NCBI GenBank assembly: GCA_965215705.1
Contig: CBDCEE010000003.1
Location: 868,001-932,000, forward strand
Origin: JAAXPZ01 sp965215705
Lineage (GTDB): Bacteria; Campylobacterota; Campylobacteria; Campylobacterales; Sulfurovaceae
DNA length: 64,000 nt
Reading direction: 5' to 3'
The position numbers and the translations under genes are program-made. The notes beneath the pieces were generated by a model. The model did no database searches and had not been told where the DNA came from. It saw only the letters and a program-made list of their open reading frames with translations. Positions 26,014 through 33,771 of this stretch are shown here, one piece after another (the stretch's first letter is position 1; the number at the start of each line of letters is the position of its first letter).

Positions 26014-27041
26014 AGCACCCTTGCTCTACCCTCTTCCATCACAACCATATCTTCGATCCTGATCCCGAATGCATCTGGGATATAGATCCCCGGCTCTATC
26101 GTATAGACCATACCGTCCTCGATCTTGGTTTTGGAGCGTGTAGAAATATAGGGCATCTCATGGATATCCAGCCCAACACCATGCCCGGTAGAGTGGATAA
26201 AGTATTTACCAAACCCTGCTTTGTCGATGATCTCTCTGCCTATGGCATCGATCTGCTTACCTCGCATCCCCGAAGCAGCTCTTTCTATCTGCTTGTCATG
26301 TGCTTTGAGCACAGCATCATAAGCCTTTTGTACTTTTTTAGAAGAAAAATGCTGCTTTTTATTAAAGGCAAATCCTTCCCTAACACGTACACTTCTTGTC
26401 CTGTCAGAGCAGTATCTTTTGTGTTTTAACCCTGCATCAAAGAGTAGCAGGTCATTTGCTGCCAACACTCTGTCTGTAGGGTGAGCATGTGGTTTTGCCG
26501 CATTGGCACCGATCGCTACAATCGGATCAAAACTGAGGTCATTCTTACCAAATCTTCGCATAGTATTCTGTGCCAAGAAGTGCAGCTCTTTCTCTGTTTT
26601 CCCGATACCTTCATCATCGATCATCATCGCGAACTCACGAAAAGCCCTCGCACCTTGTTTCACCGCTTTTGCTAGCAGTGTAATCTCTGCTTCTGTTTTG
26701 ATGATACGTCTTTTATGAGAAAGGTCTAGCTTTCTGATCCATTTAAGTCTGGTTTTCTCCTGTATCTGTGTGATACGATAATAATCCCATGCTTTGGGAT
26801 CAAAAGTGATCTGTTTGATCTTAGCTTTGCTGATCAGTTTTGCTGCCCTTTTGGGGAGATCAAAGTCGATGACTACTTTGGTATTGGGAGAGGATTTTTG
26901 AAGCACTATCGTAGCATCCAGTGTATAGCGACTATCTGTGATCAGATAGGATTCACGTCCCAGAGAGAGATAGATACAGTTGTCATTGCTATATCCACAC
27001 TCATAATAGACAGCATTCTCATCAGTGTGGATTGTATACAT
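26010..27041 (-). CDS. pepQ: M24-family metallopeptidase (Xaa-Pro peptidase, PepQ/PepP-like)
   Basis: The protein of about 343 residues has a creatinase-like N-terminal domain and a pita-bread catalytic domain. The metal ligands are visible: the Asp pair in LLFDAGLKHKRYCSDRTRSV, the His in HSTGHGVGLDIHE, and two Glu in TIEPGIYIP and IRIEDMVV. It should cleave X-Pro bonds in the cytoplasm. The ATG at 27041 lies 4 bases after the aroQ stop; a longer frame upstream overlaps aroQ and is less likely. The set aroQ-pepQ-folK-flhF matches Helicobacter. Confidence 0.93.
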   Translation of the reverse strand: MYTIHTDENAVYYECGYSNDNCIYLSLGRESYLITDSRYTLDATIVLQKSSPNTKVVIDFDLPKRAAKLISKAKIKQITFDPKAWDYYRITQIQEKTRLKWIRKLDLSHKRRIIKTEAEITLLAKAVKQGARAFREFAMMIDDEGIGKTEKELHFLAQNTMRRFGKNDLSFDPIVAIGANAAKPHAHPTDRVLAANDLLLFDAGLKHKRYCSDRTRSVRVREGFAFNKKQHFSSKKVQKAYDAVLKAHDKQIERAASGMRGKQIDAIGREIIDKAGFGKYFIHSTGHGVGLDIHEMPYISTRSKTKIEDGMVYTIEPGIYIPDAFGIRIEDMVVMEEGRARVL

Positions 27042-27045
27042 GATG

Positions 27046-27519
27046 TTACTTCTGTGCTTCTGCCTGCTGTTGTGCTGCTGCAGCAACTTCACTCATGATC
27101 TGTACCATACCAACCATCGCCAGATGGTATCCAAAAGCACCTACTCCTGCGATCACACCTGCAGAAACTTCAGCAGTCATAGAGTGTCGTCTGAACTCCT
27201 CTCTGGCATGGATATTGGTTAAGTGTACTTCGATCACAGGCAGCTGTGCTGCTGCGATAGCATCACGGATCGCAATGGAGGTATGTGAATAGGCTGCCGG
27301 GTTGATGATGATACCCTGTGCGTCACCCATACACTCCTGGATACGATCAACGATCTCACCCTCTAGATTGCTCTGGAAAAACTCGATCTCTACATTATTC
27401 TGCTCCGCGAATCCCTTCATCTGCTCATGGATCTGTTCTAGTGTCATCGGTCCATAGATATGCTGCTCTCTTTTGCCTAACATATTGAGGTTTGGTCCTT
27501 GGATTACTACTACTTTCAT
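27046..27519 (-). CDS. aroQ: 3-dehydroquinate dehydratase, type II
   Basis: The enzyme performs the third step of the shikimate pathway. The 157-residue protein shows the type II signature: IQGPNLNMLGKREQHIYG at the start with the catalytic Tyr, INPAAYSHTSIAIRDA in the middle, and EVHLTNIHAREEFRRHS with the catalytic His and Arg. A C-terminal extension AAAAQQQAEAQK is unusual and low in complexity. It is the first gene of a minus-strand run aroQ-pepQ-folK-flhF-unknown-mnmA; a divergent spacer separates it from the menaquinone gene. Confidence 0.96.
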   Translation of the reverse strand: MKVVVIQGPNLNMLGKREQHIYGPMTLEQIHEQMKGFAEQNNVEIEFFQSNLEGEIVDRIQECMGDAQGIIINPAAYSHTSIAIRDAIAAAQLPVIEVHLTNIHAREEFRRHSMTAEVSAGVIAGVGAFGYHLAMVGMVQIMSEVAAAAQQQAEAQK

Positions 27520-27579
27520 TTTCTATTTTCCTTCTGTAATAAATTTATCTTATTTTACTGTATTGGGGGTTAATGGGTG

Positions 27580-27610
27580 TTGAGAAGAGTTCAAAGCTTT
27601 TGGATATAAT
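27580..27610 (+). promoter_or_regulatory. Sigma70-type promoter for the aminofutalosine deaminase gene
   Basis: A -35-like TTGAGA (27580-27585) lies 19 bases upstream of a perfect TATAAT (27605-27610), which is preceded by TTTTGG as at 14755. The ATG at 27655 follows after a 40-base leader with the ribosome site AAGGGA. Confidence 0.6.
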
Positions 27611-27654
27611 TCGAGATACAGAATCAAGTGACTCTATCTAAGGGAAAATACTCC

Positions 27655-28869
27655 ATGAAAATACTCATAGCAGACTACATCTACACCCCACAGGGGTATC
27701 TATCAGGCGAAGCCATTGCCTTTGATGAGACGATTAGGGCTATCGGTGCCCCTGCAGATCTAGCTGCACAGTACCCTAAGGCAGAGATCATCCGTACTCA
27801 GCCACACAGCATCCTCTATCCAGGATTTATCAATACCCATGTGCATCTAGAGTTCTCAGCCAATTGCACGACGCTCTCTTATGGGGATTTCATGCCATGG
27901 TTGCATAGTGTCATCACGCACCGAGAAGAGCTTATCGAAGCCTGTGATGATGCACGTATGGCAGAGGCATGTGAGGAGATGCTGCGTTCTGGGATTACGA
28001 GCTTTGGGGCGATATCGAGTTTTGGGATGGAGCTAGAGGTCTGTAAGATGGCACCTCAGAGAGTGACCTTTTTCAATGAGCTCATCGGCTCAGATGCCAA
28101 GACCGCAGATATGCTCTACGGTGACTTTTTGGAAAGAGTCAAGAACAGTGAATCTGCTGTCACAGAGGAGCGTATCACCCCAGCCATCGCCATCCACTCC
28201 CCCTACTCTGTGCACCCTATCGTCCTAGATCGCGCCGTAGCCCTCGCCAAATCCAAAGGCTGCCCACTCTCTACGCATTTTCTAGAGTCACAAGCAGAGC
28301 GTGAGTGGCTAGAGTCCAATGCAGGAGGCTTTGCTGCATTTTTCGAGCAGTTTTTTGGTAGTACACAGGCAGTCACTACGATAGAGGAGTTCATGCACCG
28401 CTTTGACAGCTACCCCACCCACTTCGTCCACTGTACACAGACCACCAGTGATGAGAGAGCCTACCTAGCTTCCCAAGGACACAGCATTGCCCACTGCCCC
28501 AGATCCAATCGCCTACTAGGATGCGGCAGACTCCCCATAGAGGATGTCAACACCCCCATGAGCATCGCCACCGATGGGCTCAGCTCCAACTGGTCACTCA
28601 GCCTCTGGGATGAACTCCGAGCTGCGCTGATGCTCCACCACCAAGGCTCCCTAGAGCACATGGCAGATAGATTTATCCGCTCTGTCACCTCAGACGCTGC
28701 TACTGCCATCCGATCAGATGCTGGCAGATTAGAGGTAGATGCTCCCGCGGATATCGCTGTGGTCACATTGCCCGCTAGATGTAGTGATCCTAGCAGTCTC
28801 TCACTGCATGCGATACTACATACACAACGTGTGGAGGGTGTGTATATAGGTGGAGTGGAGAGGGTCTAA
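27655..28869 (+). CDS. Aminofutalosine deaminase-type amidohydrolase (menaquinone synthesis)
   Basis: This metal-dependent amidohydrolase of 404 residues has the HxH metal site in INTHVHLEFSANC, later ligands in STHFLESQAE and THFVHCTQT, and the Asp of ATDGLSSNWSLSLW. In Campylobacterota the homologue at this locus (Cj0067, next to aroQ) deaminates 6-amino-6-deoxyfutalosine in the futalosine pathway to menaquinone. The ATG at 27655 has a good AAGGGAAAA site; the in-frame GTG at 27628 is less suitable. Its end converges on the next gene with a 4-base overlap. Confidence 0.87.
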   Translation: MKILIADYIYTPQGYLSGEAIAFDETIRAIGAPADLAAQYPKAEIIRTQPHSILYPGFINTHVHLEFSANCTTLSYGDFMPWLHSVITHREELIEACDDARMAEACEEMLRSGITSFGAISSFGMELEVCKMAPQRVTFFNELIGSDAKTADMLYGDFLERVKNSESAVTEERITPAIAIHSPYSVHPIVLDRAVALAKSKGCPLSTHFLESQAEREWLESNAGGFAAFFEQFFGSTQAVTTIEEFMHRFDSYPTHFVHCTQTTSDERAYLASQGHSIAHCPRSNRLLGCGRLPIEDVNTPMSIATDGLSSNWSLSLWDELRAALMLHHQGSLEHMADRFIRSVTSDAATAIRSDAGRLEVDAPADIAVVTLPARCSDPSSLSLHAILHTQRVEGVYIGGVERV

Positions 28870-29414
28870 AGCCCACAAGAGAACAAGCTATATGGCATTA
28901 AGTTCTCAAGCTCTTCTTCATCCATATCACCAGAAAACGCTGGGAACTCAGGGAAACCATCAGGTTCTGTTGTATACCATATACCTGTACCATTCTTATC
29001 CATTACCCCATCGCTATCTGCATCTTGTTCGCAGGATACATCCCAAGTATTACCCTCTATCTCATGAAGTGTGATATAGATGACACCATGATGACCCGTT
29101 GTAACCTTGAGTTTGCCACCTTCTATAGCTACAGATTGCTTGTGAGAGTCGATCAGCCATTGATGCTCTTCACAAGGACACGCTTGCATCTTTATCTTGA
29201 GCACTTTAGGGAAAACATACTTACTTTTTCCATAATACTCACTTATTTGTCCATCCTCACTCGTATGTGTGTCAAGCCCATAAAAGACCTTGCCATCCAA
29301 TAGCTTCTCTGTCATCGGTATGGTATCACCAGACTCACTACCGCTCGTACCACCACATCCTATCAGTAACAACGTTACACTTGCTATAACACCTAATTCA
29401 ACTATTCTGTTCAT
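28866..29414 (-). CDS. Predicted lipoprotein of unknown function
   Basis: The 182-residue protein has a lipoprotein signal with lipobox LLIGCGG (C20) and a Gly/Ser-rich spacer. The mature part is acidic and carries a CPCEEH pair and an EQDADSDGVMDKNGTGI loop that resembles a calcium-binding thrombospondin type 3 motif. No family was recognised. It is transcribed convergently with the menaquinone gene and stands alone. Confidence 0.7.
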   Translation of the reverse strand: MNRIVELGVIASVTLLLIGCGGTSGSESGDTIPMTEKLLDGKVFYGLDTHTSEDGQISEYYGKSKYVFPKVLKIKMQACPCEEHQWLIDSHKQSVAIEGGKLKVTTGHHGVIYITLHEIEGNTWDVSCEQDADSDGVMDKNGTGIWYTTEPDGFPEFPAFSGDMDEEELENLMPYSLFSCGL

Positions 29415-29627
29415 GTTTTTCTTTCCCCGTTCTCTAGTCTCGCAATCTGCTAATCATGGGTATATTATATCTTATTTTATATGGTAGTGCAGTATGGTTG
29501 TTTCATTTTTTGGGGAGAAATTATCTATCTCATTAGAGAGATTATATACAGCTATTGCTCCCATTAGAGAGGAATAATAAGAACACTTGCCAAATCAGAG
29601 TCTGGACTTTATATCAGTTATTTATAG

Positions 29628-29654
29628 TAGGGTCTGGTATCAAATTTCAAATCT
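29628..29654 (-). repeat. 27-base dispersed repeat, copy 1 (downstream of a stop codon)
   Basis: The plus-strand sequence contains GGTATCAAATTTCAAATCT and matches 57180-57206 in 25 of 27 positions. It starts 15 bases after the stop of the gene at 29669-30448. The other copy overlaps the stop of recQ, also on the minus strand. Its role is unknown. Confidence 0.6.
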
Positions 29655-29668
29655 TTATCACCCTATAT

Positions 29669-30448
29669 TTATAGAAGGTATTTTTCCAGATACTCAGTTG
29701 CTTCTATCGCTTCCAGCATAAGATTTCCTTCATCTCTATCTGCATAGATCTCCTCTATATTAGTCCAGGTTTGACCAATTTCTCTATATCTCTCTTCTGT
29801 ATATCTCTCTTTTTTGTCAATATTCTCAAATTGATTTCTGAGTACTATTATGACATCATTCAGTATCTCATCTGTGTAGTTATATTTTATTTTATTTTTT
29901 TGGTATATCATATACAGTCTAGTACTTTCTTCTATATTGATAACTACTTTATACTTCTCTATCTCCTCATTATAGGGCTGGTCCACATAATAATGATTGG
30001 CTATATCTCGCATATTTTTACTAATAATCATGGTAAGATCTTGCACCAATATCATGCTATCTTTATTATATGGGCTTTTTTCTAGTATTTTCAACTCATC
30101 ATAGGAGTCTTCTATAAAGCTCAAACGACTTATATACTTACTCTTCATGAGAGAAAGTGTAAGCTTTTTAATACCTAATTCAACGAAGGCAATAGCTTTA
30201 CTCTTTTCAATACGTGTTTGAATCGTATCTATTTGATAGCCTTCATAGAGATAATACTTAGCTGCTCTCTCCGCAGCTAAGCTGCACAGCAGAGCATTTT
30301 TTACAATACCATCTTTATGTATGTCTGTCATATCTATGATGGATACAGGCATCTGCTCCTTTACTATAGTTTTCTCTACCGCATAAGCAAAAAAACTACT
30401 TAGCAGTATATAGATTATCAAAAATTGTATTCCAGGAAATCTTTTCAT
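29669..30448 (-). CDS. Secreted protein of unknown function under a cyclic-di-GMP riboswitch
   Basis: The 259-residue protein has a clear signal peptide (about 1-23, FFAYA-VEK) and is otherwise helical and charged, so it should act in the periplasm or outside the cell. It shows no recognised domain; its size, helical make-up and position suggest a far-diverged relative of the two PilJ-type genes upstream, but direct similarity is not visible to me. The leader holds a class I cyclic-di-GMP riboswitch (30548-30635) and a GAGGAG ribosome site before the ATG. The low G+C of the whole 29.4-33 kb stretch differs from the housekeeping regions. Confidence 0.75.
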   Translation of the reverse strand: MKRFPGIQFLIIYILLSSFFAYAVEKTIVKEQMPVSIIDMTDIHKDGIVKNALLCSLAAERAAKYYLYEGYQIDTIQTRIEKSKAIAFVELGIKKLTLSLMKSKYISRLSFIEDSYDELKILEKSPYNKDSMILVQDLTMIISKNMRDIANHYYVDQPYNEEIEKYKVVINIEESTRLYMIYQKNKIKYNYTDEILNDVIIVLRNQFENIDKKERYTEERYREIGQTWTNIEEIYADRDEGNLMLEAIEATEYLEKYLL

Positions 30449-30547
30449 GTGAACTCCTCTTTCAGTTACCTTGATTCCAAAATTCTATATTCTGGTTACG
30501 ATATGAAAAAGTTAGGAAGGTGTATACGGAAAGCAAACATCATTCCT

Positions 30548-30635
30548 ATGGTAATCTGGCAAACTTGCTTCACTTAATGATCCACAAGTTCCATGACTTT
30601 CCGTCCCCACCTCACGATAGGTTTGGCTTTTTCAG
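30548..30635 (-). promoter_or_regulatory. Cyclic-di-GMP class I (GEMM-I) riboswitch, copy 1
   Basis: On the minus strand the element reads GAAAAAGCCAAACC, a P2 hairpin CCUAUC-GUGA-GGUGGG with a GNRA loop, GACGGAAAG, a P3 stem AACUUG/CAAGUU, and a final CCAGAUUACC. Aligned with the Vibrio Vc2 aptamer, the ligand-contacting G20 and A47 are present, while the 21-46 pair is C-G instead of G-C, a compensatory change. It lies about 100 bases upstream of the start at 30448. No clear terminator follows, so control may be translational. Confidence 0.92.
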
Positions 30636-30679
30636 AATATCTATTTATCATTTGGGTACGTTATCTAGTGCACCCTCCA

Positions 30680-31480
30680 CTATTTAAGTACTATATGCAG
30701 CCCTTGGTTCGCACCTATTTGGGCATAAAGTCCTGTTGCACTATTCATATTTTTGAGCATGCTCATTGATTTTTTGAAAAGCAATGAGGGAATAAAAGTA
30801 TCAGAACCTCCCATCATTTCAAAAAACATAAAACTTTTCTCTACTTTTTGAAGAAGTTCGGTAGTCTCCTCTGTATTTTTCTCATATACACTCAGTAGAT
30901 TCAGAGACTCTTTAAAAAGCTTCATTGAATCATGCATTTTCTCCTTAAATTCAGGATCTTCTATACCCCATGCTTTCATCATGTAGAGACCTGCTATTCT
31001 TTGAGAGAGCATTCTCTGTCTACCAGAGATATTGATGATCTCTCCAGATTTTTTTCCGGTGAGTTTAGCAAATAACTTAGTAGTTTTATCCGCTGCTTTG
31101 AGGAGCACTTCAAGTTTGACCTGTAGCGTACGGGCATTCTCTTTAGTAGGCACAGCATCAAGCATCTTTTTGGCAGAAACCCAAAGCTTTTGTGACACTT
31201 CGATACTCTTTTTAGTACTTACATCTTCTGTAAAGTCATATAATGACTGCATATGATCTTCGAATGCAAGTACAATCTTTTTGAGGTCGTCCTCTGGATT
31301 CCCAAAACTATTTTTCATCCCTATCATTGTATAGTCTTTCAACATCCTTTGGGTAAACATTCTTTGCTTACCTGCCACATCTACAGCTTGTGAAAGGTTT
31401 TTGATCTCCATTGCGGAGAGACAGCTTACAGAGATACTCAGAAAGAGTATTCCTTTGATAAATTTGGTGTAATATTTCAT
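30680..31480 (-). CDS. Periplasmic protein with two PilJ-type (type IV pili MCP N-terminal) domains
   Basis: The 266-residue protein has a signal peptide (to LSA-MEI) and two copies of the PilJ sensor helix motif: SQAVDVAGKQRMFTQRML (about 30-47) and INISGRQRMLSQRIAGLY (about 147-164), each followed by helical arms. In NarX- and PilJ-like sensors this QR-containing helix forms the ligand-binding interface, but this protein has no membrane or output domain, so it may bind a ligand or a partner receptor in the periplasm. Its leader contains cyclic-di-GMP riboswitch copy 2, 83 bases upstream. It is a paralogue of the gene at 31842-32672. Confidence 0.88.
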   Translation of the reverse strand: MKYYTKFIKGILFLSISVSCLSAMEIKNLSQAVDVAGKQRMFTQRMLKDYTMIGMKNSFGNPEDDLKKIVLAFEDHMQSLYDFTEDVSTKKSIEVSQKLWVSAKKMLDAVPTKENARTLQVKLEVLLKAADKTTKLFAKLTGKKSGEIINISGRQRMLSQRIAGLYMMKAWGIEDPEFKEKMHDSMKLFKESLNLLSVYEKNTEETTELLQKVEKSFMFFEMMGGSDTFIPSLLFKKSMSMLKNMNSATGLYAQIGANQGLHIVLK

Positions 31481-31562
31481 TACAAGTCTCCTTATTTGTT
31501 ATTACGACATAAGAAAGACAAGTGAAAATGAAGAGTATGTAGAAGTAAGTATCTACGCTCTA

Positions 31563-31643
31563 TTGGTAACCTGGCGAACTCGATTTTGTCTCGAGTCCCA
31601 TGGCTTTCCGTCCCTACCTCACGATAGGTTTGGCTTTTTCAAT
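31563..31643 (-). promoter_or_regulatory. Cyclic-di-GMP class I (GEMM-I) riboswitch, copy 2
   Basis: The minus strand shows GAAAAAGCCAAACC, P2 CCUAUC-GUGA-GGUAGG, GGGACGGAAAGCCAUGGG, a P3 stem ACUCGA/UCGAGU, and GCCAGGUUACC, all in the order of the GEMM-I consensus. G20 and A47 (Vc2 numbering) are kept, which favours cyclic-di-GMP over the cGAMP-binding variant. It precedes the PilJ-type gene ending its transcript at 30680; the start codon is 83 bases downstream. Confidence 0.95.
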
Positions 31644-31725
31644 ATGTCGCATACGTACCATTGTAGCACAAATAATTATTAATTTCAAGAGATAAAATAT
31701 CATTCTTTTTCCATCAGTATGAGAG

Positions 31726-31815
31726 CTACTTCATCAAGTCTCAAAAATTGGGCATCGTCACCTTGTCCCCTCTGCATTGACAGGACTGTTATGTGAAAAT
31801 ACAAAGTCTGTAGAA
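31726..31815 (-). pseudogene. Decayed 3' end of a P460-like cytochrome gene
   Basis: This 90-base stretch aligns with the 3' end of the intact cytochrome gene (33001-33095): both contain CTTCATCAA near the stop, CTTTGTC/CTTGTC, CTCTGCATTGACAG and TTATGTGA-AAA-C-AAGTC in the same order, with a gap of about 8 bases and scattered substitutions. It lacks an open frame of use. Its position between the two PilJ-type genes equals the place of the intact cytochrome relative to the upstream PilJ-type gene, so it looks like a leftover of a tandem duplication. Confidence 0.8.
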
Positions 31816-31841
31816 GAGCTCTATATTGGTGGGAAGCAAAG

Positions 31842-32672
31842 CTAATGTACCAAAGGAGATAAGAGTTTTTCAATTTTTTTTGTTTCCTGCTCTATCATAT
31901 TCGCCTTATTATAGAGTAATGAAGGAACAAACTGTTTCATATTTCTAGCCATAATGAAGAATTTTAGATGATATTGCATAGTGGCAATACTTTTTTGTGC
32001 CTCATCTTTCTGCTCAGGACTGAGAATATTTCCTGATTTTTGAATATACGCACTCAACAGCATTATAGATTTTTTGGATTTACGTATCATCATCTCAAAA
32101 TGTTCATTCAGTTTTGGCAATGCGATTCCCCATATTTTATAGAGATACACTGCAGCCATTTTTTGACCTATTGTAGAGATGCGTGTTGTATAAAACATAG
32201 GATCTCTCTCACTCTTTTCTCTTGTAAGTATCTCTGCTACTTTATTGATATTTACACGGCTTTTTTCCAATGCTTTAAAAAACTCAATTGCTTTCTCTGC
32301 CCGCGCATCATGTAACAAGTCATTTTCATCAAGCTTCAAAAAGTGTTTTTGTGCTGCCAACATTAAAGGCAACAAACGTTTATCTGTTGTATCCTCATGA
32401 GAGCGAAGATATCCTATCTCCTCTTCAATATTCTTTTTTAGTAACTTATGATCATTTTTCAAATTAGCTTCTGGATCTTTAAATTGATTATGAAGACCGA
32501 TCAATGCATGTGCTTTGATGATACGCATACTCACCACACGCGATTGTTCAATGGTATGTATCAACACCTTTTTGGTTGCGATATTGGCTTCTAATACCGC
32601 AGCCAATCCAAGAAGACAAATACCTATATACAAATATTTTTTGATTATATTGCTTGTTTTATGATCCTTCAT
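31842..32672 (-). CDS. Diverged PilJ-type periplasmic protein
   Basis: The 276-residue protein has an N-terminal hydrophobic signal or anchor (about 12-29) and aligns over its length with the product of 30680-31480: IEQSRVVSMRIIKAHALIGLHNQFKDPEANL matches its first PilJ block, TRISTIGQKMAAVYLYKIWGI its second, and FVPSLLYNKANM its tail. The Gln-Arg core of each block is partly replaced (SRVVSMR, GQKMAAV), which suggests a changed ligand. Cyclic-di-GMP riboswitch copy 3 precedes it. A GTGGAGGAATAG ribosome site lies before the ATG. Confidence 0.82.
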   Translation of the reverse strand: MKDHKTSNIIKKYLYIGICLLGLAAVLEANIATKKVLIHTIEQSRVVSMRIIKAHALIGLHNQFKDPEANLKNDHKLLKKNIEEEIGYLRSHEDTTDKRLLPLMLAAQKHFLKLDENDLLHDARAEKAIEFFKALEKSRVNINKVAEILTREKSERDPMFYTTRISTIGQKMAAVYLYKIWGIALPKLNEHFEMMIRKSKKSIMLLSAYIQKSGNILSPEQKDEAQKSIATMQYHLKFFIMARNMKQFVPSLLYNKANMIEQETKKIEKLLSPLVH

Positions 32673-32810
32673 ACACTATTCCTCCACATATTTTCTACTA
32701 TAAATTGCATGTTGAAAATCTTTTATAGACTACATTTATTATTCTTTAATTAGGCGATAAAAGTAATACAGAAATAAGGGAGAAGTATAGATAGAGATAT
32801 ACTGCACACC

Positions 32811-32893
32811 TTGGTAGCTTGGCGAACTCGACTTCTCAACCTTCCGAATCCCATAGCTTTCCGTCCCTATCTCACGACAGGTTTGGCTTTTCA
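32811..32893 (-). promoter_or_regulatory. Cyclic-di-GMP class I (GEMM-I) riboswitch, copy 3
   Basis: The minus strand reads GAAAAGCCAAACC, P2 CCUGUC-GUGA-GAUAGG, GGGACGGAAAGCUAUGGG, P3 AUUCG/CGAGU and GCCAAGCUACC. P2 differs from the other two copies by changes that keep pairing, which supports a working structure. G20 and A47 are kept. It lies about 140 bases ahead of the ATG at 32672, and about 100 bases beyond the stop of the cytochrome gene. Confidence 0.93.
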
Positions 32894-33000
32894 ATATGTT
32901 ATATAGATACTATAATAGCTGAAAAAATCAAAAATAATCAGAGAACTAGACATCTAACATTTTATTGTTAGATACTATCAGAATATTTGATATCAATAGA

Positions 33001-33657
33001 TCACTTCATCAAATCTATAAAGTTAGCCATCATGCCTTTGTCTCCTACCCATGTAACCTCTGCATTGACAGTGCCATTATGTGAGAAAACCAAGTCATTA
33101 CCTGAGGCAGAAGCATGACATGAGATACATCCTACGGGTTTGCCTTTGGCTACTTTACCTGCGAGTTTCATGCCTTTTTCATTGACATGGAGTGTGCCAT
33201 CTGGCTTGTATTTCGCCCAGAACCAGTCTTTATCCTCTGGATCATATCCAGGCCTTTTGACCATGATAGTGACTGCCTTGAGAAATGCTTTGGGGTCTTT
33301 TTTGACTGCTTCTATGGAGACACCTTTGCCACCGTAGTTGGTCTTGGAGATGACCAGCTGTCCATCGATGACACCCTCGATCACTTCACGGACTTTGCCA
33401 TGGGGAGGTCCACCCACGTAGAGCTTGTTGTGTAGTGCATCATACCCTTTGGCGTGGAGTTTTTCCCACATTTTCTTGGCAAATGCGATATCCTCTGTAC
33501 TGCCAAAAGGCGGTTTCATCATCTTCTTCTCATCACCTTTGGTCATAGGCATCTCTTTTTTCATGCCGTCATCTTTTTTCATACCTTCTGCCATAGCAGC
33601 ACCACCAAACATCAATGTCATTGCAGCCAATGCTACACCTAGTTTTCTCACTTTCAT
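33001..33657 (-). CDS. Secreted P460-like c-type cytochrome
   Basis: The 218-residue protein has a signal peptide (cut near AMA-EGM), a low-complexity Met/Lys/Asp stretch (MKKDDGMKKEMPMTKGDEKKMM) and a beta-rich domain ending with one haem-binding motif CISCH (C177-H181), placed near the C-terminus as in cytochrome P460 and cytochrome c'-beta proteins. A second, smaller paralogue lies at 35454-35984. It could handle NO, hydroxylamine or electrons in the periplasm; the exact function is not known. A strong AAAGGAGCTAAC site precedes the ATG. The Met/Lys region might bind metals. Confidence 0.82.
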   Translation of the reverse strand: MKVRKLGVALAAMTLMFGGAAMAEGMKKDDGMKKEMPMTKGDEKKMMKPPFGSTEDIAFAKKMWEKLHAKGYDALHNKLYVGGPPHGKVREVIEGVIDGQLVISKTNYGGKGVSIEAVKKDPKAFLKAVTIMVKRPGYDPEDKDWFWAKYKPDGTLHVNEKGMKLAGKVAKGKPVGCISCHASASGNDLVFSHNGTVNAEVTWVGDKGMMANFIDLMK

Positions 33658-33771
33658 GTTAGCTCCTTTCTATATAGCTAGCCGAAGTATAGAGTTGTTT
33701 TGTGTAGTGTCTATGTAGTTTTTAGAGGTGAATTTGAGATATAAGATAGTGTAGCATAAAGCGATAGTACA

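Noticed and set aside
29480..29580. CATTAGAGAG repeated twice about 25 bases apart in the spacer downstream of the riboswitch locus
   Set aside because: Only two imperfect short copies are present without symmetry or a promoter context, so this is probably chance in AT-rich DNA.
30548..32893. GEMM-I elements as cGAMP-binding (GEMM-Ib) riboswitches
   Set aside because: The position that decides the ligand (20 in Vc2 numbering) is G in all three copies by my alignment, which fits cyclic-di-GMP; the cGAMP variant usually has A.
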